Assembly: GCA_018449715.1 (NCBI GenBank)
Contig: JAAVVA010000001.1
Location: 1,488,001-1,552,000 of the forward strand
Reading direction: 5' to 3'
DNA: 64,000 nucleotides
Source: Acidobacteriaceae bacterium dw_441
GTDB taxonomy: Bacteria; Acidobacteriota; Terriglobia; Terriglobales; Acidobacteriaceae
Shown here: positions 1 to 9,505 of the stretch, one piece after another
Layout of the letters: the number at the start of each line of letters is the position of its first letter
Position numbering within the stretch: the first letter of the stretch is position 1
Notes under the pieces: generated by a model
Seen by the model: only the letters and a program-made list of their open reading frames with translations
Told to the model about the DNA's origin: nothing
Databases searched by the model: none
Translations under genes and position numbers: made by a program

Positions 1-1350
<1,350 letters not shown>

Positions 1351-1379
1351 GCCGTCGTTCTGCCTCTTATTCCGTTACG

Positions 1380-1507
1380 AGATTCTTCGCTCCGTCATTC
1401 TGAGCGCAGCGAAGAATCTCAGTATTTCGCTGGTACCGCCCAGACATCACCCTTCGTCACACCCCATCAAGCTTGTCATTCCGCAGCGCAGCGGAGGAAT
1501 CTGCTTC
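1380..1507. repeat. REP-like repeats after uvrA
   Basis: At 1394-1420 there is GTCATTCTGAGCGCAGCGAA followed by GAATCTC. Together with GATTCTTCGC at 1381-1390 it forms an inverted repeat (1380-1390 against 1409-1419). At 1475-1507 a second copy reads GTCATTCCGCAGCGCAGCGG followed by AGGAATCTGCTTC. Similar units in reverse orientation lie at 1648-1684, 2183-2215 and 15495-15530, always between genes. The rest of 1351-1739 holds a degraded copy starting at GTCATCCTGAGC (1558) and no gene that I can support. Confidence 0.75.
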
Positions 1508-1647
1508 GTTTTGCAGAATTCCCCGCAGCATCACAAACTCCGACCCTTTCACAAATTGTCATCCTGAGCATGAGCCTTTCGCCGTCTTATCGCGAAGAGG
1601 CTGCGGTTCCACTGCCTATCGATGCAGAGAGTCAAACATCCTGCAAC

Positions 1648-1684
1648 GAAAGCGGATTCCTTCGCTTCGCTACGGAATGACAAG
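1648..1684 (-). repeat. REP-like repeat copy, reverse orientation
   Basis: The plus strand reads GCGGATTCCTTCGC then TTCGCTACGGAATGACAAG. It is the reverse complement of the GTCATTCC...GGAATC unit seen at 1475-1507, with several changed bases in the middle. Confidence 0.65.
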
Positions 1685-1739
1685 TTCAATAGATAGGGGA
1701 GCGGGGCGAAATAGTGGCGGGATACAATCCTGCGTACCG

Positions 1740-2159
1740 ATGAGATGCTTCCTCACGACTGCTGCGCTTGTATCGGCTGCGCTCCTGCCCGCTCAATCCC
1801 CGCAGCCCCAGATCGATCTCGACAGCATCGACATCCTCATCCGCCGCCACATCGTCCCTCCCATACAGGAGCCCTGCGTTATCCAGGACTACCTTGGCCC
1901 CTCCGGTGCTGCACGTTACGTCAGCAAGTGCTCCATGCCGGTCCATGTCACCGTCGTGTTTGGGAATGTCGATGACGTCAAGCAGTTCGACCTTGCCCCG
2001 GCGAAGAACCACACCACGACCTTCGACATCGTCGACTATGCCAACCGCAAAGGCTCAAGCTGGTATGTCTGCCCCAAGGGTTATCAGGCGGTGGACGATA
2101 AAGGGCATCCCTTCAAGCGCCCCGTCTCGAACTATCTGTGCCGCGAGATCGGTTCTTGA
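1740..2159 (+). CDS. Small secreted protein of unknown function
   Basis: I do not recognise a family. The 139-residue product starts MRCFLTTAALVSAALLPAQ, a plausible signal peptide, so it is probably exported. The mature part has four spaced cysteines (EPCVIQ, SKCSMP, YVCPKG, YLCREI), which could form two disulfides in the periplasm. The ORF is open further upstream, but that part runs through REP repeats, so the ATG at 1740 next to the signal peptide is the likely start. The gene stands alone between repeat clusters; nothing around it suggests a job. Confidence 0.6.
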   Translation: MRCFLTTAALVSAALLPAQSPQPQIDLDSIDILIRRHIVPPIQEPCVIQDYLGPSGAARYVSKCSMPVHVTVVFGNVDDVKQFDLAPAKNHTTTFDIVDYANRKGSSWYVCPKGYQAVDDKGHPFKRPVSNYLCREIGS

Positions 2160-2182
2160 CCTGTACTCAGTCGCAAGAGAAA

Positions 2183-2215
2183 AGCAGATTCCTCCGCTAT
2201 GCTGCGGAATGACAA
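2183..2215 (-). repeat. REP-like repeat copy before pdxT
   Basis: The plus strand reads AGCAGATTCCTCCGCTATGC then TGCGGAATGACAA. It is the reverse complement of the 1475-1507 copy with only a few differences. It overlaps the apparent upstream extension of pdxT and therefore argues against a start there. Confidence 0.7.
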
Positions 2216-2345
2216 ATTCCAGGCGCAGACAGGGACTCTATACTGGATAAAGGAAAGCCCCTCCCGCCACAACACCACAAACGCGGAAGCACACGGCGAA
2301 CCAGTATCTTTTGAAGGCTTTGCACGACGAAGCACGGGAGAAACC

Positions 2346-2966
2346 TTGACTGCCAGCACGACAGAGACGACCGAACAGACACCGCTCACCATTGGCGTCC
2401 TCGCCCTTCAGGGAGCCTACGCTGCTCATGCCGAGACCATCCGTTCGCTGGGAGCGACCCCGAAGCTGGTCCGTCTTCCCTCCGACCTTGAAGGAATCGA
2501 CGGGCTCATTATGCCCGGTGGCGAGTCCACCACCATGCTCCGCTTCCTCGAGCACCGCAACTTCTTCGAGATCCTGAAGGACTTCGTCCACACGACCCCG
2601 ACCTTCGGAACCTGCGCCGGAGTCATCCTTCTCGCAAAGGATGTGACCAACCCCGCGCAAAAATCCCTTGGAGCGCTCGACATCACCGTGGAGCGCAACT
2701 CCTACGGTCGCCAGATCGACTCGACTATTCTTCAGGCGGAATCGAAGATTCCGGGCGGCCCGCTGGAGATGGTCTTCATCCGTGCCCCCCGCATCACCCG
2801 CACCGGAGCCGAGGTCGAAACCATCGCCACCCGCGCCGAAGACCCCGTGCTGGTCCGCGAAGGCCACCTCCTCGCCGCGACCTTCCACCCCGAACTGGGA
2901 CACGATCCACGCGTCCACCAGCTCTTTCTGGACATGGTACGCGAGGATAAAAAGAAGCGCGGCTAG
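2346..2966 (+). CDS. pdxT: PdxT, glutaminase subunit of pyridoxal 5'-phosphate synthase
   Basis: PdxT hydrolyses glutamine and passes ammonia to PdxS, which makes pyridoxal phosphate from ribose 5-phosphate and glyceraldehyde 3-phosphate. The 206-residue protein is a class I glutamine amidotransferase with the PdxT motif PGGES (about residues 57-61), the nucleophilic cysteine in FGTCAGV (Cys90) and the His/Glu pair in FHPEL (about H181/E183). The reading frame is open back to 2199, but that part lies in a REP repeat. A TTG at 2346 preceded by GGGAG fits both family length and the LTIGVLALQGAY start. pdxS is not in the window. No operon partner is visible; the next gene is convergent. Confidence 0.93.
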   Translation: MTASTTETTEQTPLTIGVLALQGAYAAHAETIRSLGATPKLVRLPSDLEGIDGLIMPGGESTTMLRFLEHRNFFEILKDFVHTTPTFGTCAGVILLAKDVTNPAQKSLGALDITVERNSYGRQIDSTILQAESKIPGGPLEMVFIRAPRITRTGAEVETIATRAEDPVLVREGHLLAATFHPELGHDPRVHQLFLDMVREDKKKRG

Positions 2967-3343
2967 CGGGAGCTGCGCCTGCTGACGCCCAGCCAGACCG
3001 CAATCGCGAGAAACTGGAGGCAGAGCGTCCACTCCACGGCAAGGTCCACCACAGAGCCCGAATTACCTCGTGTAGCCAGCGCAAGCAGGGCGAGGAACAG
3101 GAGCACCAGACCAATCCACGAGAGGGTTCTTCCATAGTGGCTCACCGGCTTCGCCGCCAATGGCTGGCGAGCAGGAACCTTCTCCGCGACCCTCGCCGCG
3201 AAATCGGACGGAATCACCGAGGAGAGATCAGAGGCGCGTTCCAGCTCCTGCACGATCTGAAGATCGAGGGCCCGAAGGCGAAGCTCAAGAGCCCGCTCTT
3301 CCCTCTCCTGCGCCGAAAGATTTACCGCTTCACCGTCGAGCAT
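2963..3343 (-). CDS. Membrane protein paired with an ECF sigma factor, possible anti-sigma factor
   Basis: The 126-residue product has a basic and acidic soluble N-terminus (1-70) and two hydrophobic segments, about residues 74-90 and 104-120, so it sits in the inner membrane. It overlaps the end of the sigma-factor gene by 22 bp and follows it in the same transcript, which is the usual place for an anti-sigma factor. I see no zinc-binding HxxxCxxC motif, so it is not a classical ZAS-type anti-sigma factor. The role is inferred from position only. The ATG at 3343 is preceded by AAAGGGGGG. Confidence 0.6.
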   Translation of the reverse strand: MLDGEAVNLSAQEREERALELRLRALDLQIVQELERASDLSSVIPSDFAARVAEKVPARQPLAAKPVSHYGRTLSWIGLVLLFLALLALATRGNSGSVVDLAVEWTLCLQFLAIAVWLGVSRRSSR

Positions 3344-3885
3344 AGCGCCCCCCTTTCCTGTTCCGCCTGCACCTGCAGACGCTCACGCAGCTTCTTTCTC
3401 CCTCGATGCAGATGCGTCCGGATGGTTCCGATCGGCATCCCTAAAGCTTCCGCAATCTGCTCATAGCTTCGCTCTTCCTGGTGATAGAGCACAAGCACCG
3501 CGCGCTCGACACCGCTCAACTCCTGCAATTGCTCCTCGACGCGAAGCCGAAACTCGCGCTCCACCATCTGCTGTTCGGCGTTGCGGTCGGGGTGCTCCAG
3601 CCGCTCCTCCCACGCCGAGGTCTCCTCCGAGATCGAGATGAGAGGACGGTCCAACCGCTTGCGGCGCTTCCACTCGTTCTGCGCGACGTTGACCGCGATG
3701 CGATAGAGATAGGTCGTCACCAGCGATTCGCCACGGAAGTTTGGAAGCGCACGGTAGAGCCGCAGAAAGACCTCTTGTGCCAAGTCCTCAAGATGCTCGC
3801 GGCTTCCCAGCAACCGATACAACGTGCGGAACACCATCCCCTGGTGTTCCTGCACGACCTGCTCGAAGCTGAGATCGACGCTCAC
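3322..3885 (-). CDS. ECF-type RNA polymerase sigma factor
   Basis: A sigma-70 family factor of the extracytoplasmic-function group, 187 residues. Region 2 spans about residues 8-80 (MVFRTLYRLLGSREHLEDLAQEVFLRLYRAL, then the -10 reading TTYLYRIAVN). Region 4 spans about 120-175 with the helix-turn-helix SYEQIAEALGMPIGTIRTHLHRGRKKL. A charged linker of about 35 residues joins them. It would direct RNA polymerase to stress-type promoters and is probably held by the membrane protein encoded just downstream. The start is a GTG without a clear ribosome binding site, so the exact N-terminus is uncertain. Confidence 0.92.
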   Translation of the reverse strand: MSVDLSFEQVVQEHQGMVFRTLYRLLGSREHLEDLAQEVFLRLYRALPNFRGESLVTTYLYRIAVNVAQNEWKRRKRLDRPLISISEETSAWEERLEHPDRNAEQQMVEREFRLRVEEQLQELSGVERAVLVLYHQEERSYEQIAEALGMPIGTIRTHLHRGRKKLRERLQVQAEQERGALCSTVKR

Positions 3886-3987
3886 GAAAGACGTTAGACC
3901 TCGCGATAGGACGAAAGTTTCACTATGAAGAATGAAACTTAAACGCAGCCTTATTGTCTAACGCTGGCAGAAAGAGAGGTGCAAGCT

Positions 3988-4437
3988 ATGGACGCCTTCC
4001 ACAGCCCATTCATCATCCCACTGGGAGCATTCGCCGTTACCATCGTCGCCATCGTCGGTGGCATCTGGTCCGATACACTCAACAAGCGAATCCGTGCCGA
4101 TCAGCGCATGGCCATGCTGGCACGCGGCATGTCCATCGACGATATAGAAAAGGTTCTCGGCAAGGTCAAGGAAGAGGAGCACCCTCCGAAAGACCCCCTG
4201 CGCAGTCTTGGAAATGCCCGTCGCGCCGGAATCCTGCTGGTCTCCTTCGGCATTGGAGTGATCTGCTTTTTCGTGACTCTCTGCGTCATCCTTGAGAAAC
4301 GCCCTGTCCTCGCAGGAGCCGCGGCAGGACTGGTTCCGCTCGCCATCGGCATTGGCTTCTTTGTCGATTACAACCTGCAGAAGCGCGAGTTGTCGCGCTT
4401 CGGCATGGAGATCGGAACGGACCAGCCTCTCAGTTGA
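3988..4437 (+). CDS. Small membrane protein resembling DUF6249
   Basis: The 149-residue product has a first membrane helix near residues 9-27 (PLGAFAVTIVAIVGGIW), a cytoplasmic helix RIRADQRMAMLARGMSIDDIEKVLGK, and two more hydrophobic segments around 81-124 (ILLVSFGIGVICFFVTLCVIL, AGAAAGLVPLAIGIGFFV). This layout matches small DUF6249-like membrane proteins that often accompany ECF sigma factors. The ATG at 3988 with AGAGAGG upstream is preferred to the GTG nine bases earlier. It is divergent from the sigma-factor gene, and its end overlaps the convergent SDR gene by 8 bp. Confidence 0.65.
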   Translation: MDAFHSPFIIPLGAFAVTIVAIVGGIWSDTLNKRIRADQRMAMLARGMSIDDIEKVLGKVKEEEHPPKDPLRSLGNARRAGILLVSFGIGVICFFVTLCVILEKRPVLAGAAAGLVPLAIGIGFFVDYNLQKRELSRFGMEIGTDQPLS

Positions 4438-5158
4438 GCCCCAGCCCGCCATCCACCGCGATCAGCTGCCCTGTGATGAACGAGGTCGCCGTCGCGAAGA
4501 ACAGCACGGCTTCGGCAACATCGGCGGCGGTCCCGTTCCGCTTCATCGGGGTCCTCTCCGCGAAGTGAACATATGCCTCGCCGACCTCGCCCTGCACGAT
4601 CATTCCCGGCGCAACACAGTTCACGCTGACTTCCGGGGCCCACGCCTTGGCCATCACCTGCGACAGCATGTGCAGCGCGGCCTTCGAGGTGCAGTAGTGG
4701 CCGTGCGTCGCCCACGGGTGCATCCCGCCCAGCGACCCTATGTTCACAATTCTTCCATTCGTAGCTCGAAGGTGAGGCAGCGCAGCCTTCGCGACGAGGA
4801 ACGGAGCGCGTGTGTTGGTCGCGAAGATGCGGTCCCACTGCTCGACGGTGATCTCTTCGAGAGCGACTGATTCAAATGCACCAGCGTTGTTCACCAGCAG
4901 GTCGAGCCGACCGAAGCGATCGGCGACCTCCGGCATCATCCGCTCGATGCTCGCCGGATCGCGAAGGTCACAGCGAACAGCAAAAGCTTCGGCCCCAAAG
5001 GCTGTCAGCTCCTCGACAGTCTGCTCCGCCTCCGCAGGCGAGTTGAGATACGTGATTGCAACGTCGGCCCCCTGCTCCGCGAGCGCAAGAGCGACGGTGC
5101 GGCCAATGCGCTTCGCCGCGCCAGTCACCAGCGCGGCCCTGCCCTTGAGCGGCTTCAT
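4430..5158 (-). CDS. SDR-family NAD(P)-dependent oxidoreductase
   Basis: A classical short-chain dehydrogenase of 242 residues. The nucleotide-binding motif TGAAKRIGR (12-20) resembles pteridine-reductase-type SDRs. NNAG is near 89-92, the catalytic serine lies in NIGSLGG, and YxxxK occurs as HYCTSKAAL (about 155). The C-terminal GQLIAVDGGLGL is typical. The substrate cannot be read from sequence; 3-oxoacyl or pteridine-type reduction are both possible. It ends convergently with the preceding membrane-protein gene and may share a transcript with the secreted protein gene upstream (12 bp gap). Confidence 0.88.
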   Translation of the reverse strand: MKPLKGRAALVTGAAKRIGRTVALALAEQGADVAITYLNSPAEAEQTVEELTAFGAEAFAVRCDLRDPASIERMMPEVADRFGRLDLLVNNAGAFESVALEEITVEQWDRIFATNTRAPFLVAKAALPHLRATNGRIVNIGSLGGMHPWATHGHYCTSKAALHMLSQVMAKAWAPEVSVNCVAPGMIVQGEVGEAYVHFAERTPMKRNGTAADVAEAVLFFATATSFITGQLIAVDGGLGLN

Positions 5159-5170
5159 GCGCGCCGATCT

Positions 5171-5743
5171 TTACTGTTGCGGAGCAGACGAGCTGCTCGG
5201 CGCTGGCTTCGAGGAGTCGGGCTTCGCGGAAGAATCAGGCTTCGCGTTCGGATCGGTCGACTTCGGACGGACCGGCTCCTGCACGCCAGCCTTGCGGCTC
5301 GATGCCTTACCCGAGTTGTCCACGTAGGAGGAGACCTGCTCGCGAGGACGCAGCATGGAAACATTGATCTCCTTCGTCGGCTCGTCCACCTGGAACTCCT
5401 GCGCGAAGGTCGCGTAGCCGGTCGCGATCACCTGCACGCGCACCAGAGAGCCGGTCGGGATGATGTCGATGGAGACCTTGCCATCAGGGTCGGTCTTCAC
5501 CTCGAGGTTGCCGATGTCCTTGCCGTCCTTGAAGGGGTTGAAGATGACGGCGGCGTTCATGATGGGCTTGCCGTTTGAATCCTTCTTCACCACCACCGTG
5601 ATCTTCGAGGTCTCCGGTGGGGGCTTGTACTTGCGGCCATGCCGTTCAGGCGACTGCTCGGCCAGCAGGCTGGACGCAGTCAATACGACACCGATGCAGA
5701 CGGGAGCGATACGGAAAAGGAGGTTACGGCGTGACGACATCAT
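5171..5743 (-). CDS. Secreted protein with carboxypeptidase-regulatory-like fold
   Basis: The product begins MMSSRRNLLFRIAPVCIGVVLTASSLLAEQ, a signal peptide, then a beta-sandwich-like segment (TVVVKKDSNGKPIMNAAVIF ... KTDPDGKVSIDIIPTGSLVRVQVIATGYATF). The latter has the repeat pattern of CarboxypepD_reg or Big-type domains used for carbohydrate or cell-surface contact. The last 60 residues are a low-complexity Ser/Pro/Ala/Lys tail. The frame is open upstream, but the ATG pair at 5743/5740 directly precedes the signal peptide. The role is unknown. It may be co-transcribed with the following SDR gene. Confidence 0.7.
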   Translation of the reverse strand: MMSSRRNLLFRIAPVCIGVVLTASSLLAEQSPERHGRKYKPPPETSKITVVVKKDSNGKPIMNAAVIFNPFKDGKDIGNLEVKTDPDGKVSIDIIPTGSLVRVQVIATGYATFAQEFQVDEPTKEINVSMLRPREQVSSYVDNSGKASSRKAGVQEPVRPKSTDPNAKPDSSAKPDSSKPAPSSSSAPQQ

Positions 5744-5812
5744 GGGACGTATTTTACGCCTCCATGAACCGAACCGTAACCTCCTCATTCAGAGCCAGTG
5801 ATTTCCGGAGAA

Positions 5813-6544
5813 TCACTTCCCGGTCGCGGGAAGCCTACGGATCTTGATGTCGCGGAAGCGAACGGTATCGCCGTGGTCCTGCAACAGGATGTGGCCGTCC
5901 GACGCTTCTCCGAAACCCTTGAAGTTATGGAACTTGCTCAGGGAGATGGCCTCGCGGAAGGAAGGGGCGGAACGGTCGTACTCCAGCACCTTCACGCCGT
6001 TGAGCCAATGCTCGCCGTGATTGCCACGCACGACGATGCGGGCCGTGTTCCACTCGCCGATGGGACGCACGGGCGTCTTCACCGTGGGCGGAAGAATGTC
6101 GTAGAGCGAGGCGGTCTTGCGGTCGCCGTTGCGTCCGAGCTTCGCATCGGGATGAACGTCGTCGTCAAGAAGCTGGTATTCAAAACCGATGACCGATTTG
6201 GCAGCCGCGTTGACCTGGTCGTTGACGAAGTACTTGACGCCGCTGTTGGCTCCACGCGTGAGTTGGAAGTCGACGGTCAACTCGAAGTTCTCGAAGATGT
6301 CGTCGGAGACGATGTCTCCGTGGTGCGAGGGAGACGAGAGCAGCGTGAGGACGCCGTCCTTAATTTCAGGCCCAGTTACGGGCTTCTGAGGATCTTCCGC
6401 GCTGTGCCATCCGCGCATGGTGGAACCATCCCACAGAAGCTTCCAGCCGGAAGACTTCTCCTGCGGGGAAAGGGTGTTGTTTTGTGCATGAACGGAGGGG
6501 ATCAGGGTGAAAAGGACTGCGCTGAAAAGGAAGAACGGCTTCAT
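5813..6544 (-). CDS. Secreted DUF1080 / 3-keto-disaccharide hydrolase domain protein
   Basis: After the signal peptide MKPFFLFSAVLFTLIPSVHAQ the protein is a single DUF1080 domain: GWKLLWDGSTMRGW, the core DIVSDDIFENFELTVDFQLTRGANSGVKYFV, then EYQLLDDD, GEWNTARIVVRGNHGEHWLNGVKVLEYD and HILLQDHGDTVRFRDIKIRRL. This beta-jelly-roll family is linked to hydrolysis of 3-keto-glycosides, but the substrate here is unknown. It acts in the periplasm or outside the cell. The frame is open 66 codons upstream; the ATG at 6544 is chosen because it starts the signal peptide. It faces nothing obviously related nearby. Confidence 0.88.
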   Translation of the reverse strand: MKPFFLFSAVLFTLIPSVHAQNNTLSPQEKSSGWKLLWDGSTMRGWHSAEDPQKPVTGPEIKDGVLTLLSSPSHHGDIVSDDIFENFELTVDFQLTRGANSGVKYFVNDQVNAAAKSVIGFEYQLLDDDVHPDAKLGRNGDRKTASLYDILPPTVKTPVRPIGEWNTARIVVRGNHGEHWLNGVKVLEYDRSAPSFREAISLSKFHNFKGFGEASDGHILLQDHGDTVRFRDIKIRRLPATGK

Positions 6545-6608
6545 GGAGGGAATACTACACGAAGCGCGTGTGATCAGAGTGATAACCCACGCCATAACAA
6601 CGGTATAT

Positions 6609-7007
6609 TCACGAAATATGCTCCTGCCGGAGAAGCTCCTCGACCCTGCTTCTGACCTCATTGCGTATTGCCCGGACTTCTTCGATGGGCAATCCTTTCG
6701 GATCGCGAAGCGGCCAGTCGTCGCGGCGCAGACCTGGAACATAAGGACATTGATCGCCGCATCCCATTGTGATGAGAAGCTGTGCGTCCTTTGCCAGTTC
6801 TTCCGTTAACTTCTGCGGCTTTGCGTTGCTGAGGTCGATGCCAGTCTCCTGCATCACCTGTTGCACCTCGGGATGGACGCGCTCTCCCGGCTGCGTGCCT
6901 GCTGAGATCGCCTCCGCCTTCTGCCGGTCCGCAAGTTGGTTGAAGAATGCCGCCGCCATCTGGGAGCGTCCGGCGTTGTGTATGCAGGCGAAGATTACTT
7001 TGAGCAA
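6609..7007 (-). CDS. arsC: Arsenate reductase, thioredoxin-coupled LMW phosphatase type
   Basis: Reduces arsenate to arsenite so that it can be exported or methylated. The 132-residue protein has the low-molecular-weight tyrosine phosphatase loop CIHNAGRS (Cys8, Arg14), the two further redox cysteines in MGCGDQCPY (Cys83, Cys87) and the DP loop (DWPLRDP). The triple-cysteine layout indicates the thioredoxin-dependent class rather than the glutaredoxin one. It lies 14 bp downstream of arsM in the same direction, so the two are probably one transcript. Confidence 0.94.
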   Translation of the reverse strand: MLKVIFACIHNAGRSQMAAAFFNQLADRQKAEAISAGTQPGERVHPEVQQVMQETGIDLSNAKPQKLTEELAKDAQLLITMGCGDQCPYVPGLRRDDWPLRDPKGLPIEEVRAIRNEVRSRVEELLRQEHIS

Positions 7008-7021
7008 GATGTTTCTCCGAT

Positions 7022-7924
7022 CTAAGAGCAGCAGCCCGGCGCACAGCAGGGTTCAGCATTCGCTTTTTCGGTTTTAGCCTTCGGTTTGATGGCGTAGATT
7101 TTTACACTCGCTGCGGCTGTGTTCACGTCGTACCTGCTGAGGAGCTCTGAAAGCTCTGCGTGCAGCGTGGGGTCGCCTGGAGATGTGCAGCAGGAGCTTT
7201 CTTCCATCGCCGGGGAGCAGCAACCCGATTGGCTCTCCACCTTCGCGTATGCGTTCAGGTCTGCACCGCTGTCCACGATCTCAACGTGCTCGAAGCCAGC
7301 GGCGAGCAGCCCGGACCGGTAGTCGTCCATGCGGATAGCTCCGGCGATGCAGCCCACATAGGCAGCCATGCTGCTGGCGACAGCTTCGGGCAGTTCTTTC
7401 TTGAGAGCAATGTCGCTTACTGCAAGACGTCCGCCGGGCTTGAGAATGCGGAAGATCTCCCGAAACACCGCAGGCTTGTCCGGCGCGAGATTCAGAACAC
7501 AGTTCGAGATCACGCAATCGACCGAAGCATCCGGCAGAGGAATGTTGTCGATGGTTGACTGGTGAAACTCCACGTTCGTATATCCAGCCGAGGCAGCGTT
7601 CGCTCTTGCGCGTTCAATCATGGCCGGGGTCATGTCAATGCCAATGGCTCGCCCCTGAGGCCCTACCTGCTTCGCCGCCAGAAATACGTCCAGGCCGCCG
7701 CCTGAGCCGAGGTCCACGACCACCTCACCCGCTCGGAGATGCGCCGTAGCCGTGGGATTGCCGCACGACAACCCCATGTTGGCCTCAGCCGGGATGGAGG
7801 TGAGCTCCTCTGCGGTGTACCCGAAGGCTTCCGCAAGAGCCTTTACTCCTTCATCGTTGCTGGAAAGGCCGCTCTCTGCCACTGCTCCATACTTCGAACG
7901 GACGGATTCAAGAATCGCTGTCAT
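7022..7924 (-). CDS. arsM: Arsenite S-adenosylmethionine methyltransferase
   Basis: Methylates arsenite with SAM to methylated and volatile arsenicals. The 300-residue protein has the SAM motif [13 protein letters not shown] (about 69-81) and the three conserved arsenic-binding cysteines of Ars[10 protein letters not shown] (Cys54), SNCVLNL (Cys142) and YVGCIAGA (Cys192). Extra cysteine pairs occur at GCCSP, SSCCTS and the C-terminal PCCAPGCC, which may bind metalloid. The ATG at 7924 has a strong GAGGTGAGG site. Its promoter lies in the shared arsM/arsR region; arsC follows. Confidence 0.95.
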   Translation of the reverse strand: MTAILESVRSKYGAVAESGLSSNDEGVKALAEAFGYTAEELTSIPAEANMGLSCGNPTATAHLRAGEVVVDLGSGGGLDVFLAAKQVGPQGRAIGIDMTPAMIERARANAASAGYTNVEFHQSTIDNIPLPDASVDCVISNCVLNLAPDKPAVFREIFRILKPGGRLAVSDIALKKELPEAVASSMAAYVGCIAGAIRMDDYRSGLLAAGFEHVEIVDSGADLNAYAKVESQSGCCSPAMEESSCCTSPGDPTLHAELSELLSRYDVNTAAASVKIYAIKPKAKTEKANAEPCCAPGCCS

Positions 7925-7947
7925 GCCTCACCTCTCGACGAAATCAT

Positions 7948-8001
7948 ATTCGTCAAAGTGAATATATCCATTGCAAACAGATTCGTCAAAGCGTATATAT
8001 T
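7948..8001. promoter_or_regulatory. Divergent arsM/arsR promoters with two ArsR-type direct repeats
   Basis: Two direct repeats, ATTCGTCAAAGTG plus AATATAT (7948-7967) and ATTCGTCAAAGCG plus TATATAT (7981-8000), start exactly 33 bp apart, about three helical turns. On the minus strand TTGACG (7984-7989), a 17 bp spacer and TATATT (7961-7966) make a good arsM promoter. On the plus strand TTGCAA (7971-7976), 17 bp and TATATA (7994-7999) fit arsR. Each repeat covers a -10 box, so ArsR binding would silence both operons. The arsR ATG is 6 bp past its -10 box, without a Shine-Dalgarno site. Confidence 0.75.
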
Positions 8002-8005
8002 CTCT

Positions 8006-8419
8006 ATGCCACGTAAAGTCGCATTCGACATGCTGCAGTTCTTTCAGGCGCTGGGAGACAGCACCCGCCTCCGCCTGCTCAACCTGATGGGAGACCAGGA
8101 GGTCTGCGTCTGCTACTTCGTGGAGATTCTTGGAGCCCCGCAGCCAAAGATCTCGCGCCATCTTGCTTATCTGCGGAACTCCGGTGTCGTGTCGGCCCGG
8201 CGCGAGGGCAAGTGGATGCACTATCGCATTGTGATGCCTCCGCATGATGGCGCGGCGCAGATACTTCGGCAGACACTCGATTGGCTGAAGGACGACAAGG
8301 CGATGCAGGCGGACCGGGCGCGTCTTACAAAGGCCTGCTGCTCCCCCGCAAAGTATGCGCTGGATGGTGCTCCCGTTCCGACTGCCATCTCCGGGCAGTG
8401 CTGCGAGGCCTGCGCATGA
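8006..8419 (+). CDS. arsR: ArsR-family arsenic-responsive repressor
   Basis: A winged-helix metalloregulator of 137 residues that should release DNA on binding arsenite. The DNA-binding part reads [31 protein letters not shown] ... [17 protein letters not shown], with the ArsR metal-binding pair Cys34-x-Cys36 at the recognition-helix start. More cysteines sit in the C-terminus (KACCSPAK and QCCEACA). The frame is open upstream to 7739, but that part is antisense to arsM, and the ATG at 8006 gives the family start. It overlaps acr3 by ATGA, implying translational coupling. Confidence 0.93.
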   Translation: MPRKVAFDMLQFFQALGDSTRLRLLNLMGDQEVCVCYFVEILGAPQPKISRHLAYLRNSGVVSARREGKWMHYRIVMPPHDGAAQILRQTLDWLKDDKAMQADRARLTKACCSPAKYALDGAPVPTAISGQCCEACA

Positions 8420-9498
8420 ATACGACCGCGACGCAGGGTGGAACGTGCGCTCCGGCACAACGAAAACGGTTGTCGTTTCTGGACCGCTATCTCACCCTCT
8501 GGATCTTTCTTGCGATGGCGGCGGGTGTGAGCATCGGACACTTCTTCCCCGGCTCTTCCTCTTTCGTGAACCGCTTCCAGAGCGGGACGACGAATCTCCC
8601 CATCGCCATCGGACTGATCGTGATGATGTTTCCTCCGCTGGCCAAGGTACGCTACGAAAAGCTCGGAGAGGTCTTTCGCAACCGCCGCGTGCTGGGGCTG
8701 TCGCTGGTGCAGAACTGGATTGTCGGCCCAGTGCTGATGTTTGCGCTTGCAGTCGTCTTTCTGCGAAGCGAGCCGGCGTACATGCGCGGCCTGATCCTGA
8801 TCGGAATTGCACGGTGCATTGCGATGGTGCTGGTCTGGAACGAGCTTGCGGAGGGAGATACGGATTACGTCGCCGGGCTGGTTGCAATCAACAGCGTCTT
8901 CCAGGTTCTGTTTTACAGCGTCTATGCGTGGATCTTCCTGACTGTTCTGCCCGGTTGGCTTGGGCTTCCGGGAAGCGTTGTGCAGATTGGCATCGGACAG
9001 ATTGCGGAGAGTGTCGGGCTGTATCTCGGTGTGCCGTTCGTGGCGGGCTTCGTTACGCGATACGTGCTCCTCAAAGCCAAAGGCGAACAGTGGTACACAA
9101 CCCGTTTTGTGCCGCGCATTAGTCCCTTCACGCTGATTGCACTGCTCTTCACTATCCTGGTCATGTTCTCTCTCAAGGGCGACCTGATCGTGCGCCTGCC
9201 GCTGGACGTGGTGAAGATTGCCATCCCGCTGGCCATCTACTTCCTCATAATGTTTCTGGTGAGTTTCTTCATGGGGCGATGGCTGGGAGCGGACTACGCG
9301 CAGTCGGCCACGCTGTCGTTTACCGCTGCCGGGAACAACTTTGAGCTGGCGATTGCAGTCGCTGTTGCGGTCTTCGGGCTTAGCTCCGGCGAGGCCTTTG
9401 TCGGAGTTGTGGGACCGTTGATCGAGGTTCCAGCGCTCATCGGGCTGGTCAATGTCGCGTTCTGGCTGCGGAAGCGGATGCGCTGGTCAGCAGCGTAG
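8416..9498 (+). CDS. acr3: ACR3-type arsenite efflux permease
   Basis: Inner-membrane carrier that exports arsenite. The 360-residue protein has about ten hydrophobic segments starting at [24 protein letters not shown]. It carries the conserved ACR3 cysteine in [18 protein letters not shown] (Cys134) and the glutamate in the NNFELAIA motif needed for transport. The start overlaps the arsR stop codon. The gene ends 7 bp before the convergent diguanylate cyclase gene. With arsC, arsM and arsR it completes a reduction, methylation and efflux set. Confidence 0.95.
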   Translation: MNTTATQGGTCAPAQRKRLSFLDRYLTLWIFLAMAAGVSIGHFFPGSSSFVNRFQSGTTNLPIAIGLIVMMFPPLAKVRYEKLGEVFRNRRVLGLSLVQNWIVGPVLMFALAVVFLRSEPAYMRGLILIGIARCIAMVLVWNELAEGDTDYVAGLVAINSVFQVLFYSVYAWIFLTVLPGWLGLPGSVVQIGIGQIAESVGLYLGVPFVAGFVTRYVLLKAKGEQWYTTRFVPRISPFTLIALLFTILVMFSLKGDLIVRLPLDVVKIAIPLAIYFLIMFLVSFFMGRWLGADYAQSATLSFTAAGNNFELAIAVAVAVFGLSSGEAFVGVVGPLIEVPALIGLVNVAFWLRKRMRWSAA

Positions 9499-9505
9499 CA
9501 GGAAG

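Noticed and set aside
2199-2345. N-terminal extension of PdxT
   Set aside because: It runs through a REP repeat and has no homology to PdxT; the TTG at 2346 has GGGAG and gives the family start.
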